This document shows, piece after piece, positions 41,238 through 50,657 of a DNA stretch of 64,000 nt. The translations under genes were made by a program, and so were the position numbers. The notes beneath the pieces are model-generated. The model was not told the origin of the DNA. It searched no databases and saw only the letters and a program-made list of their open reading frames with translations. The stretch is from Flavobacteriales bacterium UBA2104 (GTDB taxonomy: Bacteria > Bacteroidota > Bacteroidia > Flavobacteriales_D > Crocinitomicaceae). The stretch lies in assembly GCA_002331485.1 (NCBI GenBank), contig DCYS01000010.1, positions 62,001-126,000 of the forward strand, in the 5' to 3' direction. Numbering within the stretch: the stretch's first letter is position 1; each line of letters starts with the position of its first letter.

Positions 41238-43946
41238 TTAATGTTGATAGGTTTTTTCAACACTTCCATCACTGTAATATTCGAAAACAATACCACTGTA
41301 ATTCGGTCCAACTTCCTGACCATTGGTATTCACGCGTTTAACAATAGAAACATCAACTTTATTATTAATTCCTATAACATTATACTCTTCTTCTGTACCG
41401 TCGTAATCAACTTGTATCAACTTGTAATAGTTTATTCCACTTGGAGGATTATCGTGATCTGTTGCATAACTTTTTTCTTCAGAAGTTGTTCCATGTCCGT
41501 CAATCTCTCTTATTTTTCTCCAACTGCTACCGTCGGTAGAATGCATGATCAAGAAATGGGAATTATTGTCTTCGGAAGCAGTTTTCCAATACAATCGGTT
41601 ATATTCATTGAATGCTTCTCCTGTCCACTGAAGCAAATCGACTGGTAAAGGACAATCTATATCTACAGTTAACGTTTTTGTGTATTCACAACCAAATTCA
41701 TCTGTAATTCGATAATCGTAATCATAAGTTGTCGTTGCACCTAATGGAAAACACAAATTGATCGTATTTGTAATAGATGTACCTTCGCAAGTAACTGTTC
41801 CTGGACATGGGTCTGGTCCCGGATCTGTAACCGTTGTGGATGTTTGAGTCTGAGAACCTGATGCTGGCACGCTTGGTCCACCACCACCATGAGGCTGCCA
41901 TACTACTGAGCTAATATCAGGTGTGGCAGTCTCAAGGTCTTTATAACAAGCTTCAGGGAATGTTAAACTCCAGCTAAACAAAAAACCATCATCAGCACTT
42001 AAGAAATCGGTAATTCTAATCTTCCAAACACCATTTAGCGGTGCTCCATCAAGATCACTAAATGCTCCTCCATCTGGTAAATAGGTTCCAGCACTGTAAC
42101 TGCTTCCTCCTTCACATGTACCTGTATAATCAGCACAGCTACCTGTCGCAGGGGGTGTGAAAAGATTATCACCCCAATTATCTGTTGCTGTTGAAGAAAC
42201 ACAATATTCCGCGCCACAACCTTCAACTTCATCGTCAGCGCCGTTTGTACAATCTCCAAAATTTGTACCTGCACCTGCCTGATCAAATAAGGTCATTGCT
42301 GTTCCATCTGGTGCAACCAGCTCTATTAGTAAATCTCCAGAGTACGAATGCTCTAAATTGAAACATACGTCTGGATAACATCCAGAAGATACTGTAGCGC
42401 CAGTTGGAAAAAGTCCAGAGTAATCTGAAGTTGATTCATATGAGTTACCTGCTCCATCTGGCAGTAGGGTAACTGTAGTTGATGGAGTTGGTAATCCTTC
42501 AGTATAATTTTGAGATGTTCCTACAGCAGTTAAATCTACACAATTATCACACGTTGCAGATAATGGATTTGGTGTTGATCCAACCGTATCAGGTGGGGGT
42601 AGTACTCTGATGATACGAGTCACGGAATTTGTACTTTCACAGCCTAGAGGGTCTATACTAGTATTATTATCACGAACCAATAAATTCGCAACATAAACAC
42701 CAGGAGCATAAGTGTGAGAAGTCGTCGCTGTGCTAGTTGTGTCCAATGTACCATCACCAAAGTCCCATTGATATGAAGAAAGACTCCATCCTGGTTCTGC
42801 AGTAGAAGCTGAACCATCGAAATTCACGGTCAAACCATCTGGGTTATCAGCTTCCGAAGGGCATAAATTTAATGTTGTGGCATCGGTTAATCCACCTGTT
42901 GGGAATTCACAACCGGTTACACATGAAATTTCAGCTACCCAACCTGGACCAACAAACGAACCATCTGATGTAAATTCAAAAGTTATACATCCATCTGGAC
43001 TTGTTGAAGTAATCGTAAAGGAACCTAAGTCATCACAGTATATCTGTTGTGCCGGACCGGTATTGCTATTAGCCATCCACAATGATAGGAAATCAATACA
43101 TGTTCCTCCACCACCTTCTGTGTCAAATGAATTAAAAGAAACTTGTACAGCTTGACCAGCAACATCGGGACAGAATGTATATGTATAAGACTCATTACTA
43201 CTGTAATTACCAGAAACACCACCACCGTCGGTCCAAACATAAGTATTTGAACAGACATCATTAATTGTCGTATTGGTCGTGTTATCTGTACAGGTTATTG
43301 TTGGATCTATTGTGTAAGTGATCGTTACTTGACCATCTCCTCCATCTCCTCCAATTTCATTATTTCCAGCACCTCCGGAACCTCCACCTCCAGGCGTAGC
43401 TCCATTAAGACCAGGGTTCTTAGAATTTACCGAAGCACCTCCAGCACCACCTCCGGCACCTCCAGCATCACCTCCAGCACCACTTACTGCAGTACCTCCA
43501 GAAATACCTATTCCTCCAATATTACCGTTAGCAGAAGAGCCAGTTCCACCAGCGCCGCCGACTCCAGAAGCACCTCCACTAGCGTTAGTTCCACCTTGAC
43601 CACCTGTAGCTGTAATGATTCCTCCAAAATCAGTATCTCCTCCATCTTGTCCACTTATCAAAGCTCCCGCACCGACTGTGTAGGTGAATTCTTGACCAGG
43701 GCTGACTGCGATTGTTGTTGTAGAGTAACCTCCACCTCCACCTCCACCTCCGGCAGATTGAAGCGGGCCACTTTGTTGGTCACCGGCACCACCGGCGCCA
43801 CCACCACCCCAAACTTCAACAGTGATGGAAGTAACATTACAAGGTACAGTAAAAGTTCCAGAGGTATTGAAACTCACGGTAGTTTGAGAAAATAAATGTG
43901 TCCCTAGAAAAATAGAAACAACGGCAAGTAAATATCTGAATAGCAT
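41238..43946 (-). CDS. T9SS-exported multidomain surface protein (Gly-rich, CUB-like, PKD, P-domain)
   Basis: A 902-residue protein. In order: signal peptide (ends LFSQ), Gly-rich region (about 40-205, with VEVWGGGGAGGAG typical of Gly-rich cell-surface segments), CUB-like domain (about 230-345, SYTYTFCPDV, GGGGTCIDFLSLW), PKD domain (about 370-450, YQWDFGDG), and P/proprotein-convertase-like domain (about 500-665, HSYSGDLLIELVAPDG and GVWKIRITDF). The C-terminus is LLQWTGEAFNEYNRLYWKTA, SEDNNSHFLI, YYKLIQVDYDG, the region that precedes type-A T9SS sorting tails, and it ends with a short GIVFEYYSDG tail. A small secreted protein gene lies 11 nt upstream. Confidence 0.82.
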   Translation of the reverse strand: MLFRYLLAVVSIFLGTHLFSQTTVSFNTSGTFTVPCNVTSITVEVWGGGGAGGAGDQQSGPLQSAGGGGGGGGYSTTTIAVSPGQEFTYTVGAGALISGQDGGDTDFGGIITATGGQGGTNASGGASGVGGAGGTGSSANGNIGGIGISGGTAVSGAGGDAGGAGGGAGGASVNSKNPGLNGATPGGGGSGGAGNNEIGGDGGDGQVTITYTIDPTITCTDNTTNTTINDVCSNTYVWTDGGGVSGNYSSNESYTYTFCPDVAGQAVQVSFNSFDTEGGGGTCIDFLSLWMANSNTGPAQQIYCDDLGSFTITSTSPDGCITFEFTSDGSFVGPGWVAEISCVTGCEFPTGGLTDATTLNLCPSEADNPDGLTVNFDGSASTAEPGWSLSSYQWDFGDGTLDTTSTATTSHTYAPGVYVANLLVRDNNTSIDPLGCESTNSVTRIIRVLPPPDTVGSTPNPLSATCDNCVDLTAVGTSQNYTEGLPTPSTTVTLLPDGAGNSYESTSDYSGLFPTGATVSSGCYPDVCFNLEHSYSGDLLIELVAPDGTAMTLFDQAGAGTNFGDCTNGADDEVEGCGAEYCVSSTATDNWGDNLFTPPATGSCADYTGTCEGGSSYSAGTYLPDGGAFSDLDGAPLNGVWKIRITDFLSADDGFLFSWSLTFPEACYKDLETATPDISSVVWQPHGGGGPSVPASGSQTQTSTTVTDPGPDPCPGTVTCEGTSITNTINLCFPLGATTTYDYDYRITDEFGCEYTKTLTVDIDCPLPVDLLQWTGEAFNEYNRLYWKTASEDNNSHFLIMHSTDGSSWRKIREIDGHGTTSEEKSYATDHDNPPSGINYYKLIQVDYDGTEEEYNVIGINNKVDVSIVKRVNTNGQEVGPNYSGIVFEYYSDGSVEKTYQH

Positions 43947-43957
43947 TTATATAGTCT

Positions 43958-44338
43958 TTAATAATTCAATAATTCCTCTTTCATGTCCTGATCATAAAAG
44001 TAAATGGTCCAAAGCTGGTCCGTCGTTAGCGCACATTTTACTCGATGAGATAATTCATCATAATAATTCTGAGCAGCTCTGTAGTAGTTAAACTCATCTG
44101 GATTGTTTAGCTCAAGAGTTGTCCATTCATCTTCATTTAGTAATTTCAGAGGTTTCGCCTTAATAGGAGAGTTTTGATCATATTGATTGATAGCATCTAA
44201 TTCTTGTGAAATATCGATTTCTGTTATTCCTTTTGTCTTTGTTTTGGCATTGGGTGGAAGATTAGTAGTTTGCCCATAAGCCAATAATGAGACCATACAA
44301 ATCATCCCGACAAGCACAAATTGTTTAAAAATTAACAT
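43958..44338 (-). CDS. Secreted protein of unknown function (126 aa)
   Basis: A 126-residue exported protein with a signal peptide ending LLAYGQ, a Thr/Lys-rich stretch and an acidic, partly helical body (DEWTTLELNNPDEFNYYRAA) ending DMKEELLNY. No family is recognised. Its stop is 11 nt before the start of the T9SS surface-protein gene, so the two are probably co-transcribed and it may be a small partner of that protein. Confidence 0.6.
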   Translation of the reverse strand: MLIFKQFVLVGMICMVSLLAYGQTTNLPPNAKTKTKGITEIDISQELDAINQYDQNSPIKAKPLKLLNEDEWTTLELNNPDEFNYYRAAQNYYDELSHRVKCALTTDQLWTIYFYDQDMKEELLNY

Positions 44339-44467
44339 AACCTAGTTTTTAATCTATTATAATTAACGTAGATTATTAGATTTTGGTTGCCTAGGTAGTT
44401 ATTTAACTAATTTAATGTCTTTTGAGAGTCGGAAACAAGTATTTTAATGGTCCTTATTCTAGAAGGT

Positions 44468-45406
44468 TTACTTTTCGGAATATAAAAATTCAAGCAAGGC
44501 TGGTACTAAACCCTCATGAAGAGGCAAATTCGGATCATAATAGGTCTGAATATTTTTAGCTCTGTCTGCAGGAGCAGATTTCAAAACATGATTCATTCCT
44601 TTAATCAGCTGTAAATCAGAGTTTGATGAAGCCGCCAACATTCTACCCTCAGACTGATCCACTTGTATATCTGTAGTTCCTTGAATCACCAAAACGGGAA
44701 TATTCAGTTTTGCAATTTCAACTACTGGATCATAATTCATCCAAGAGATTAAAAATGGTTGAATGTCTGGTCGGAAAACTGTTAAAAGTGGTGAGGGAAC
44801 ATTATGAGTAGTGTCGCCACTCCTCATGCTCTTCAAAATTCTTTCAGTATCTTTATAGTATTCATCAGCTCCTTGTGCCAGTTGTTTTTCTAAGATCTTA
44901 TCTATCGTATTTCCAGCTCCTGCAAGAGATATGAAACCTTTGATATTTGCTCGTTGTGCAGCGATCATTCCGATGAGGGATCCTTGTGAGTGACCGAGCA
45001 AATAGATGTTTTCAAATCCTTTTCGATCCAAAAAATCGATCCAATGCTCAACATCCTTGACTAGATCTTCAAACCTTAATTCTCCTTCAGGGACTCTCGC
45101 ATCTTTGCTTTCGCCAATTCCTTGTTTATCATATCTTAAAGATCCAATATTTTTTTGTTGTAGTGAATCGGCGAGAATGGAGTAAGCATTTGATTGAAGC
45201 ATCATACTATTTCCATTACGATCTGTGGGTCCCGAACCGGGTATAATGATCACGATAGGAGCGTCTTTTCCTGATTTCGGGGTCAGTAATGTGCCGTACA
45301 ATTTACCGTTATCAGTTTTAACCTTTACTTCTTTACTTTTTTGAGCTGCAACACTCAACGTGAAGACTGAAATAAATAGTAAGCCTAAAATTGTGATCTG
45401 GTTCAT
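44468..45406 (-). CDS. Secreted alpha/beta-hydrolase
   Basis: A 312-residue hydrolase with a signal peptide (ending LSVAAQ). The fold markers are IIIPGSGPTDRNGNSMML (oxyanion hole), RYDKQGIGES, the nucleophile elbow GHSQGS, an Asp in VIQGTTDIQVD and a His in MNHVLK. This is the serine hydrolase/esterase layout of the family often labelled alpha/beta hydrolase or acyl-CoA thioester hydrolase-like. Substrate unknown. It is followed by nothing on the same strand for 130 nt and is divergent from pabB. Confidence 0.85.
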   Translation of the reverse strand: MNQITILGLLFISVFTLSVAAQKSKEVKVKTDNGKLYGTLLTPKSGKDAPIVIIIPGSGPTDRNGNSMMLQSNAYSILADSLQQKNIGSLRYDKQGIGESKDARVPEGELRFEDLVKDVEHWIDFLDRKGFENIYLLGHSQGSLIGMIAAQRANIKGFISLAGAGNTIDKILEKQLAQGADEYYKDTERILKSMRSGDTTHNVPSPLLTVFRPDIQPFLISWMNYDPVVEIAKLNIPVLVIQGTTDIQVDQSEGRMLAASSNSDLQLIKGMNHVLKSAPADRAKNIQTYYDPNLPLHEGLVPALLEFLYSEK

Positions 45407-45465
45407 CGTACTAATTTCTTAATTTCGTTTTTGATTAAAATCAAATGTATAATAATTGTACTTAA

Positions 45466-46644
45466 ATGCAGAATTCTACTTTCATTTTGGAGGATGATCA
45501 AATGATGCTGGTGGGTGTTGGAGTTTCCAATTATGTGTCTGGTAATTTGAGCGAGTGCAATGATTTTATTCAAAAGAATAGTGGAGAGTATATATTTGGA
45601 CTCATTTCATATGATGTGAAAAATCAGCTTGAGCGCTTGACTTCAAATAATGAAGTAGGTGTTGATTTCCCCGAACTACTTTTTGTTGTTCCAGAGTTTG
45701 TTATTCAAATAAATGATGATAAGATCGATTTTCTTAAAGGAGAGTCAAACGATTTGATAGCAAAAGACGTGGAGCGACTCATCAATTCAAAGACTAATAA
45801 TGGTGCACTGAATAAGGTAGAATTAGAGCCCCGGATCTCGAAAGATGAGTACTTATCGAGTGTGAATAAATTGAAAAAACACATTCAGTTAGGTGATATT
45901 TATGAAGTCACATTTTGCCAGGAATTTCGAGCTGAGGATACGAAAATTGATCCTGTAAATGTATATAAGCGGTTGAGTCAAATCACAGAGGCTCCATTTA
46001 GATGTTTTGTGCAATGGGAACACAATTTTTTATTATCAGGAAGTCCAGAGCGTTTTTTGAAAAGGGAGGGGAATAAGCTTTTCTCACAGCCAATCAAGGG
46101 TACTGCTAAAAGAAGCGACGATAAAGAAGTCGATGAGAAAAATAAAAGATCATTACTAAAGAGCTCTAAAGAAAAAGCAGAGAATGTAATGATTGTAGAT
46201 CTTGTTCGAAATGATTTATCCAGAATAGCTGAACGGAATTCCGTAAAGGTTGATGAGTTATTTGGAGTATACTCTTTTAAAACGGTTCATCAATTGATCA
46301 GCACGATTTCTGCAGATATAGAAAGTTCAACGTCTTTTGAAGAGATCATTAAAGCCTTATTTCCAATGGGAAGTATGACAGGTGCTCCAAAGATAAAAGC
46401 AATGGAGTTGATCGAAAAGTATGAAAACTTTAAACGGGGTATGTTTTCTGGATCTGTAGGATTAATCATGCCAAATGGAGATTTCGATTTCAATGTTATC
46501 ATTCGAAGTATATTATATGATCAGGAGAAGAACCTGATCTCTTGCCCTGTTGGTGGAGCCATAACAATTCAATCTGATCCGGAGGCTGAGTATGAAGAAT
46601 GTTTGATCAAATTAGCAGCCTTAAAAAAAGCATTAAATCCGTGA
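45466..46644 (+). CDS. pabB: Chorismate-binding enzyme, aminodeoxychorismate synthase component I-like
   Basis: A 392-residue protein whose C-terminal two-thirds is a chorismate-binding domain: YLSSVNKLKKHIQLGDIYEV, SGSPERFLKREGNKLFSQPI, KGTAKR, VDLVRNDLSRIA, and MGSMTGAPKIKAMELIEKYE. The closing FNVIIRSILYD and CPVGGAI are also there. The closest fit is PabB of folate synthesis, though isochorismate or anthranilate synthase component I cannot be excluded from sequence alone. No pabA gene lies alongside. The tilS reading frame starts 46 nt before its stop. Confidence 0.85.
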   Translation: MQNSTFILEDDQMMLVGVGVSNYVSGNLSECNDFIQKNSGEYIFGLISYDVKNQLERLTSNNEVGVDFPELLFVVPEFVIQINDDKIDFLKGESNDLIAKDVERLINSKTNNGALNKVELEPRISKDEYLSSVNKLKKHIQLGDIYEVTFCQEFRAEDTKIDPVNVYKRLSQITEAPFRCFVQWEHNFLLSGSPERFLKREGNKLFSQPIKGTAKRSDDKEVDEKNKRSLLKSSKEKAENVMIVDLVRNDLSRIAERNSVKVDELFGVYSFKTVHQLISTISADIESSTSFEEIIKALFPMGSMTGAPKIKAMELIEKYENFKRGMFSGSVGLIMPNGDFDFNVIIRSILYDQEKNLISCPVGGAITIQSDPEAEYEECLIKLAALKKALNP

Positions 46645-47834
46645 TGACAGAAAGAGTAGAATATTGGATTGCATGTAGTGGAGGAGCTGATTCTGTCGCA
46701 CTTGTTCATTTAATGAAAGAAGCGGGTAAATCCTTTGGTGTTTTACACTGTGATTTCCAGTTACGAGGTGAAGACTCAGATAAGGATCGCGATTTCGTTA
46801 GAAATTTAGCAGACGAGTTAAAAATTCCATATCGTGAAAAAAAGTTTGATACTTTAAAGTATAAAAAAAAGAATAAACAAAATACCCAGCAAGCTGCTAG
46901 AGAACTGAGGTATGAGTGGTTTGAGGAGATAGCTAGAGAAACAAATGCACTTATTTGTTTAGGTCATCACAAAGATGATCAAATAGAAACATTCCTCCTT
47001 CAATTGAAAAGAGGCGGTAAAGTAAATGGTTTGAGTACAATGCCTCAATTTCGTGAATGTTTTGTTCGACCATTACTTAGCTATACTAAAGAAGAACTTG
47101 TGCAATTATGCAAAGTCAATAACTGGGCTTGGAGAGAGGATAAGTCGAATCGATCAAATCAATATAAGCGCAACTTGTATCGTAATGCATTAATTCCTTT
47201 GTTGAAAAAGAATGATCTTAGCTGTATTTATGAGTTGACCGATCATTTCAAAGAGCTTAGGGGTCGATTGGAGCACCTCAAACTATTTTCTCCTAATAAA
47301 TATGGAGCTCATGAAATCTTAATCGATAATTGGTCAAAGCTTCCTAAATGGATCAAACATTTGTTAAACTCAGAATTAAGCTCTGGAGTATTTCCATTAA
47401 AGGAGATCGAGAAACTTTGTAATTCAAAAAACGGAGCGTCTTTTAATTCTGAAGGCTTGACAATTGTAAAAGACCGAGATAAGATTGTTTTTTTCGATGA
47501 TCTGATCGATCAAGATGTTAAATCGATAAAGAAACTAAGTGTTAATGATGGCTTAACTCATCAAAAAGGGATATACGTGGATGTTGCGAAAATTGCAGGT
47601 GAACTAAAGGTAAGATCATGGAATAAAGATGACCGAATCAAGCCTTTAGGAATGAAGGGGACAAAGTTCGTTTCAAAGTTTCTAAAAGATCAAAGTGTTC
47701 CTAGTTATGCCAGAAAATTACACAAGATCGTAGTTGATCAAAACGAAACAGTTGTGGCAATTGTAGGAGGATGGATAAATGATAACGTTGCGCTGAATGT
47801 CAATACAAGTGAAGCATATTATATTGAATGCTAG
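46599..47834 (+). CDS. tilS: tRNA(Ile)-lysidine synthase
   Basis: A 411-residue enzyme that converts the wobble cytidine of the CAU-anticodon tRNA-Ile to lysidine, letting it read AUA. The PP-loop SGGADS (27-32) is intact, followed by LHCDFQLRGEDSDKDRDFVR and LGHHKDDQIETFLLQL. The C-terminal domain (about 340-411) contains WNKDDRIKPLGMKGTKFVSK, as in TilS. The ATG at 46599 overlaps pabB by 46 nt, and an alternative ATG at 46644 would overlap by only one base. Either would couple translation. Confidence 0.93.
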   Translation: MFDQISSLKKSIKSVMTERVEYWIACSGGADSVALVHLMKEAGKSFGVLHCDFQLRGEDSDKDRDFVRNLADELKIPYREKKFDTLKYKKKNKQNTQQAARELRYEWFEEIARETNALICLGHHKDDQIETFLLQLKRGGKVNGLSTMPQFRECFVRPLLSYTKEELVQLCKVNNWAWREDKSNRSNQYKRNLYRNALIPLLKKNDLSCIYELTDHFKELRGRLEHLKLFSPNKYGAHEILIDNWSKLPKWIKHLLNSELSSGVFPLKEIEKLCNSKNGASFNSEGLTIVKDRDKIVFFDDLIDQDVKSIKKLSVNDGLTHQKGIYVDVAKIAGELKVRSWNKDDRIKPLGMKGTKFVSKFLKDQSVPSYARKLHKIVVDQNETVVAIVGGWINDNVALNVNTSEAYYIEC

Positions 47835-47911
47835 TTATTAACCTTATCTAGTCCGTTTCTAAAATTATTGTTAATAATACGACGTTTGACGAGGATTCGG
47901 TTTTTTTATTT

Positions 47912-47919
47912 TAAATTTG
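47912..47919 (+). promoter_or_regulatory. Bacteroidota -7 element (TAAATTTG)
   Basis: An exact TAnnTTTG match 24 nt upstream of the ATG at 47944. The TTG contained in it is the false start of a longer reading frame. Confidence 0.5.
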
Positions 47920-47943
47920 TCTGTAACTAAAAATCTAGCAAAA

Positions 47944-48375
47944 ATGAAAATGTTTAAAACTTTGTCACTCGCACTATTAGCAGTGGCGTTCGTATTAGGT
48001 TCATGTAGTAAGTATGAAGAAGGACCTTCTCTTTCTTTGAGAACGAAAAAAGCACGTATTACAGGAACATGGAAGGTTGATAAGTATGTTTCAGAGAATG
48101 GAACGGAAACTGAGTCTAACGATGATTCAACTATTGAAATCGAAAAAGATGGTACTTATACAGTTACCTCTGGATCTACTTCGTTCTCAGGTACATGGGA
48201 ATTTAATTCAGATAAATCTGGAATCATCACAAGTTTTGAATTTGGAGGAGTTACTCAAACTGATGAGATGACGATCATCAAATTAAGAAATGATGAAATG
48301 TGGTTGACTGATGATGAAGATTATGATGCAAGTGCTGATCACTACGGAGGATACGGAATTTACGTTCCTGCATAG
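47944..48375 (+). CDS. Lipocalin-like lipoprotein
   Basis: A 143-residue lipoprotein (lipobox LGSC) whose body begins ITGTWKVDKYVSENGTETES, typical of the lipocalin-like (Lipocalin_4 type) domain of Bacteroidota: a small beta-barrel with the GTW motif near the first strand, followed by FSGTWEFNSDKSGIITSFEF and a closing MWLTDDEDYDASADHYGGYG. The ligand is unknown. An upstream in-frame TTG start was rejected because it lies in the promoter. A terminator follows. Confidence 0.75.
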   Translation: MKMFKTLSLALLAVAFVLGSCSKYEEGPSLSLRTKKARITGTWKVDKYVSENGTETESNDDSTIEIEKDGTYTVTSGSTSFSGTWEFNSDKSGIITSFEFGGVTQTDEMTIIKLRNDEMWLTDDEDYDASADHYGGYGIYVPA

Positions 48376-48397
48376 TTAAGTGTGCATTAGGATATTA

Positions 48398-48428
48398 AGA
48401 GGTGTTCTGGATTGAACACCTCTTTTTG
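48398..48428 (+). terminator. Intrinsic terminator after the lipocalin-like gene
   Basis: AGAGGTGTTC and GAACACCTCT form a perfect 10-bp stem with a 6-nt loop, followed by TTTTTG. Confidence 0.8.
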
Positions 48429-48459
48429 TTTTTTAAGGTTTTCTTTCCTGCTACTTTGT

Positions 48460-48467
48460 TATATTTG
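48460..48467 (+). promoter_or_regulatory. Bacteroidota -7 element (TATATTTG) for the sugar operon
   Basis: An exact TAnnTTTG match 26 nt upstream of the ATG at 48494, just after a terminator. It is the likely promoter of the whole polysaccharide operon to 55350. Confidence 0.6.
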
Positions 48468-48493
48468 CTAGTTACTTAAAATAAAATTCCTGT

Positions 48494-49627
48494 ATGAAGA
48501 AAATTCAAATGGTTGATCTTATTACGCAATACCAAGAGATCAAATCAGAAGTTCAGTCGGCTATTTCAGAAATCATGGATAAAGCTCAATTTATCAATGG
48601 TCTGGCAGTGCACGAATTCAAAGATGGACTTGCAAATTATTTAGGAGCAAAACATGTGATTCCATGTGCTAATGGAACTGATGCTTTGCAAATTTCTATG
48701 ATGGCATTGGGACTTCAGCCGGGTGATGAAGTAATAACCCCTTCATACACTTATATCGCAACTACAGAAGTTGTAGGTTTACTGAGGCTAAAACCAGTTT
48801 TTGTAGATTGTGAGAAGGACACATTCAATATTTCTTCGGAGGCAATAGAAAAGGCAATTACGCCCAAAACAAAAGCAATCGTTCCGGTTCATTTATATGG
48901 TCAATCATGTGATATGGAAGCCATCATGGATATTGCTAAGAAGCATAACCTTTATGTGATCGAAGATAATGCACAGGCCATTGGTTCTGATTATACTTTC
49001 TCAAATGGGGAGACGAAGAAAACAGGAACAATCGGAGATATAGGATGTACGAGTTTCTTCCCTTCTAAAAACTTAGGCTGTTATGGAGATGGTGGAGCGA
49101 TTTGTACGAACAACGATGATCTTGCCGATACTTTAAGAATGGTTGCAAATCACGGTCAGAGCAAACGATATCATCATGATATGGTTGGATGTAATTCGAG
49201 ATTGGATTCAATTCAGGCAGCAGTGCTAAATGCAAAGCTGAAAAGATTAGATAACTATATTGATTCAAGACGATCAGCAGCTAATTATTATGACGAGGCA
49301 TTTGCCCAAGTTGATAAGATCACCACTCCATATAGGGATGAACGAACCAAGCACGTATTTCATCAATACACTTTACAATTGGCTGATAGTGTTGATCGAG
49401 ATGGGCTTGTTGAGTATCTAAAAGGAAAAGATATACCTGCTATGATCTATTATCCTATTCCTGCACACGAACAGAAGATGTTTGCATCTCTCGATACGGA
49501 ATGTGGAGATCTAACGACAACAGATTGGTTGACAACCAGAGTTATTTCTCTACCAATGCATACAGAGCTGGAGGACGATCAGTTGAAATATATAACAGAT
49601 TCAGTTATCGAATATATCCGTTCATAA
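48494..49627 (+). CDS. wbpE: WbpE-like sugar aminotransferase (DegT/DnrJ/EryC1 family)
   Basis: A 377-residue PLP-dependent sugar aminotransferase. Lys192 in FFPSKNLGCYGDGG is the PLP lysine. The N-terminus and the segment CANGTDALQISMMALGLQPG, DEVITPSYTYIATTEVVG, match WbpE of Pseudomonas aeruginosa O-antigen synthesis closely. WbpE puts the 3-amino group on UDP-2-acetamido-3-keto-glucuronate. It opens the seven-gene sugar operon, 26 nt after the promoter. Another 3-aminosugar aminotransferase is possible, but the neighbours (wbpD-, wbpB-, wbpA-like) support this assignment. Confidence 0.8.
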   Translation: MKKIQMVDLITQYQEIKSEVQSAISEIMDKAQFINGLAVHEFKDGLANYLGAKHVIPCANGTDALQISMMALGLQPGDEVITPSYTYIATTEVVGLLRLKPVFVDCEKDTFNISSEAIEKAITPKTKAIVPVHLYGQSCDMEAIMDIAKKHNLYVIEDNAQAIGSDYTFSNGETKKTGTIGDIGCTSFFPSKNLGCYGDGGAICTNNDDLADTLRMVANHGQSKRYHHDMVGCNSRLDSIQAAVLNAKLKRLDNYIDSRRSAANYYDEAFAQVDKITTPYRDERTKHVFHQYTLQLADSVDRDGLVEYLKGKDIPAMIYYPIPAHEQKMFASLDTECGDLTTTDWLTTRVISLPMHTELEDDQLKYITDSVIEYIRS

Positions 49628-49665
49628 CTTACATTTTTAAACACTACTTACAACAAGGTCAATTA

Positions 49666-50655
49666 ATGGGACGTAAAAAAATATTAATAACTGGTGCAGC
49701 TGGATTCTTAGGGTCGCATTTGTGTGATCGATTTATCAAGGATGACTACCATGTGATCGGTATGGATAATCTGATTACTGGTCGTCTTGAAAATATTCAA
49801 CATCTATTTCCTCTTGAAAACTTCGAGTTTTACCATCATGATGTATCGAAATTCATCCATGTTCCAGGAGAACTAGATTATATATTACACTTTGCTTCGC
49901 CGGCTAGTCCTATCGATTATCTAAAGATTCCTATTCAAACCTTGAAAGTTGGATCATTAGGAATTCATAATTGTCTTGGTTTAGCTCGTAATAAAAAAGC
50001 ACGAGTATTGATCGCATCGACTTCTGAAGTTTATGGTGACCCAGAGGTACATCCTCAAAAGGAATCTTATTGGGGAAATGTAAATCCAATTGGTCCTCGA
50101 GGAGTTTACGATGAGGCAAAGCGTTTCCAGGAGGCAATGACTATGGCTTATCATACTTATCATGGTTTGGAAACACGTATCGTAAGGATATTTAATACTT
50201 ATGGTCCACGAATGAGGCTAAATGATGGCAGAGTTTTACCTGCCTTCATTGGTCAGGCGTTGAGAGGAGAAGACTTAACTGTTTTTGGAGATGGAAGTCA
50301 AACGAGGTCGTTCTGTTATGTTGATGATTTGATCGATGGAATTGTGAAGTTATTGCACTCTGATTATGCTGAACCTGTCAACATCGGTAATCCAGATGAG
50401 ATATCTATTGGTTCTTTTGCTGAAGAGATCATAAAGTTGACAGGAACAACTCAAAAAGTTACTTATAAGGAGTTACCGCAAAATGACCCAAAACAGAGAC
50501 AGCCAGATATTTCATTAGCTGAAAAGATCTTGGGGTGGTCGCCAAAGGTGTCTCGTCAGGAAGGATTGAAAATAACGTATGAATATTTCAAAAATCTATC
50601 TGAAGACGAGCTGTATAAGAAAGAACATAATAATTTTGAAGGATATATTAAGTAA
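49666..50655 (+). CDS. UDP-glucuronate decarboxylase-like SDR (UXS)
   Basis: A 329-residue SDR with NAD site TGAAGFLGS (9-17). The UXS hallmarks are TSEVYGDPEVHPQKESYWGN, VNPIGPRGVYDEAKRFQEAM, RIFNTYGPRM and GQALRGEDLTVFGDGSQTRS. This enzyme turns UDP-glucuronate into UDP-xylose. An upstream in-frame ATG at 49501 lies inside the aminotransferase gene, so the ATG at 49666 was chosen. It lies 38 nt downstream of wbpE. UDP-glucuronate supply (Ugd) is not clearly in the window, as the dehydrogenase at 52241 looks more like a UDP-GlcNAc type. Confidence 0.85.
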   Translation: MGRKKILITGAAGFLGSHLCDRFIKDDYHVIGMDNLITGRLENIQHLFPLENFEFYHHDVSKFIHVPGELDYILHFASPASPIDYLKIPIQTLKVGSLGIHNCLGLARNKKARVLIASTSEVYGDPEVHPQKESYWGNVNPIGPRGVYDEAKRFQEAMTMAYHTYHGLETRIVRIFNTYGPRMRLNDGRVLPAFIGQALRGEDLTVFGDGSQTRSFCYVDDLIDGIVKLLHSDYAEPVNIGNPDEISIGSFAEEIIKLTGTTQKVTYKELPQNDPKQRQPDISLAEKILGWSPKVSRQEGLKITYEYFKNLSEDELYKKEHNNFEGYIK

Positions 50656-50657
50656 CT

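Noticed and set aside
43329..43895. Long Ser/Thr-rich reading frame on the plus strand
   Set aside because: It is the mirror of the Gly-rich N-terminus of the T9SS surface protein at 41238-43946; the low-complexity codons leave the opposite strand open.
47834..47876. Inverted TTATTAAC/GTTAATAA pair downstream of tilS
   Set aside because: The arms are only 8 bp, AT-only apart from the ends, and 27 bp apart, so chance is likely and no T-run follows.
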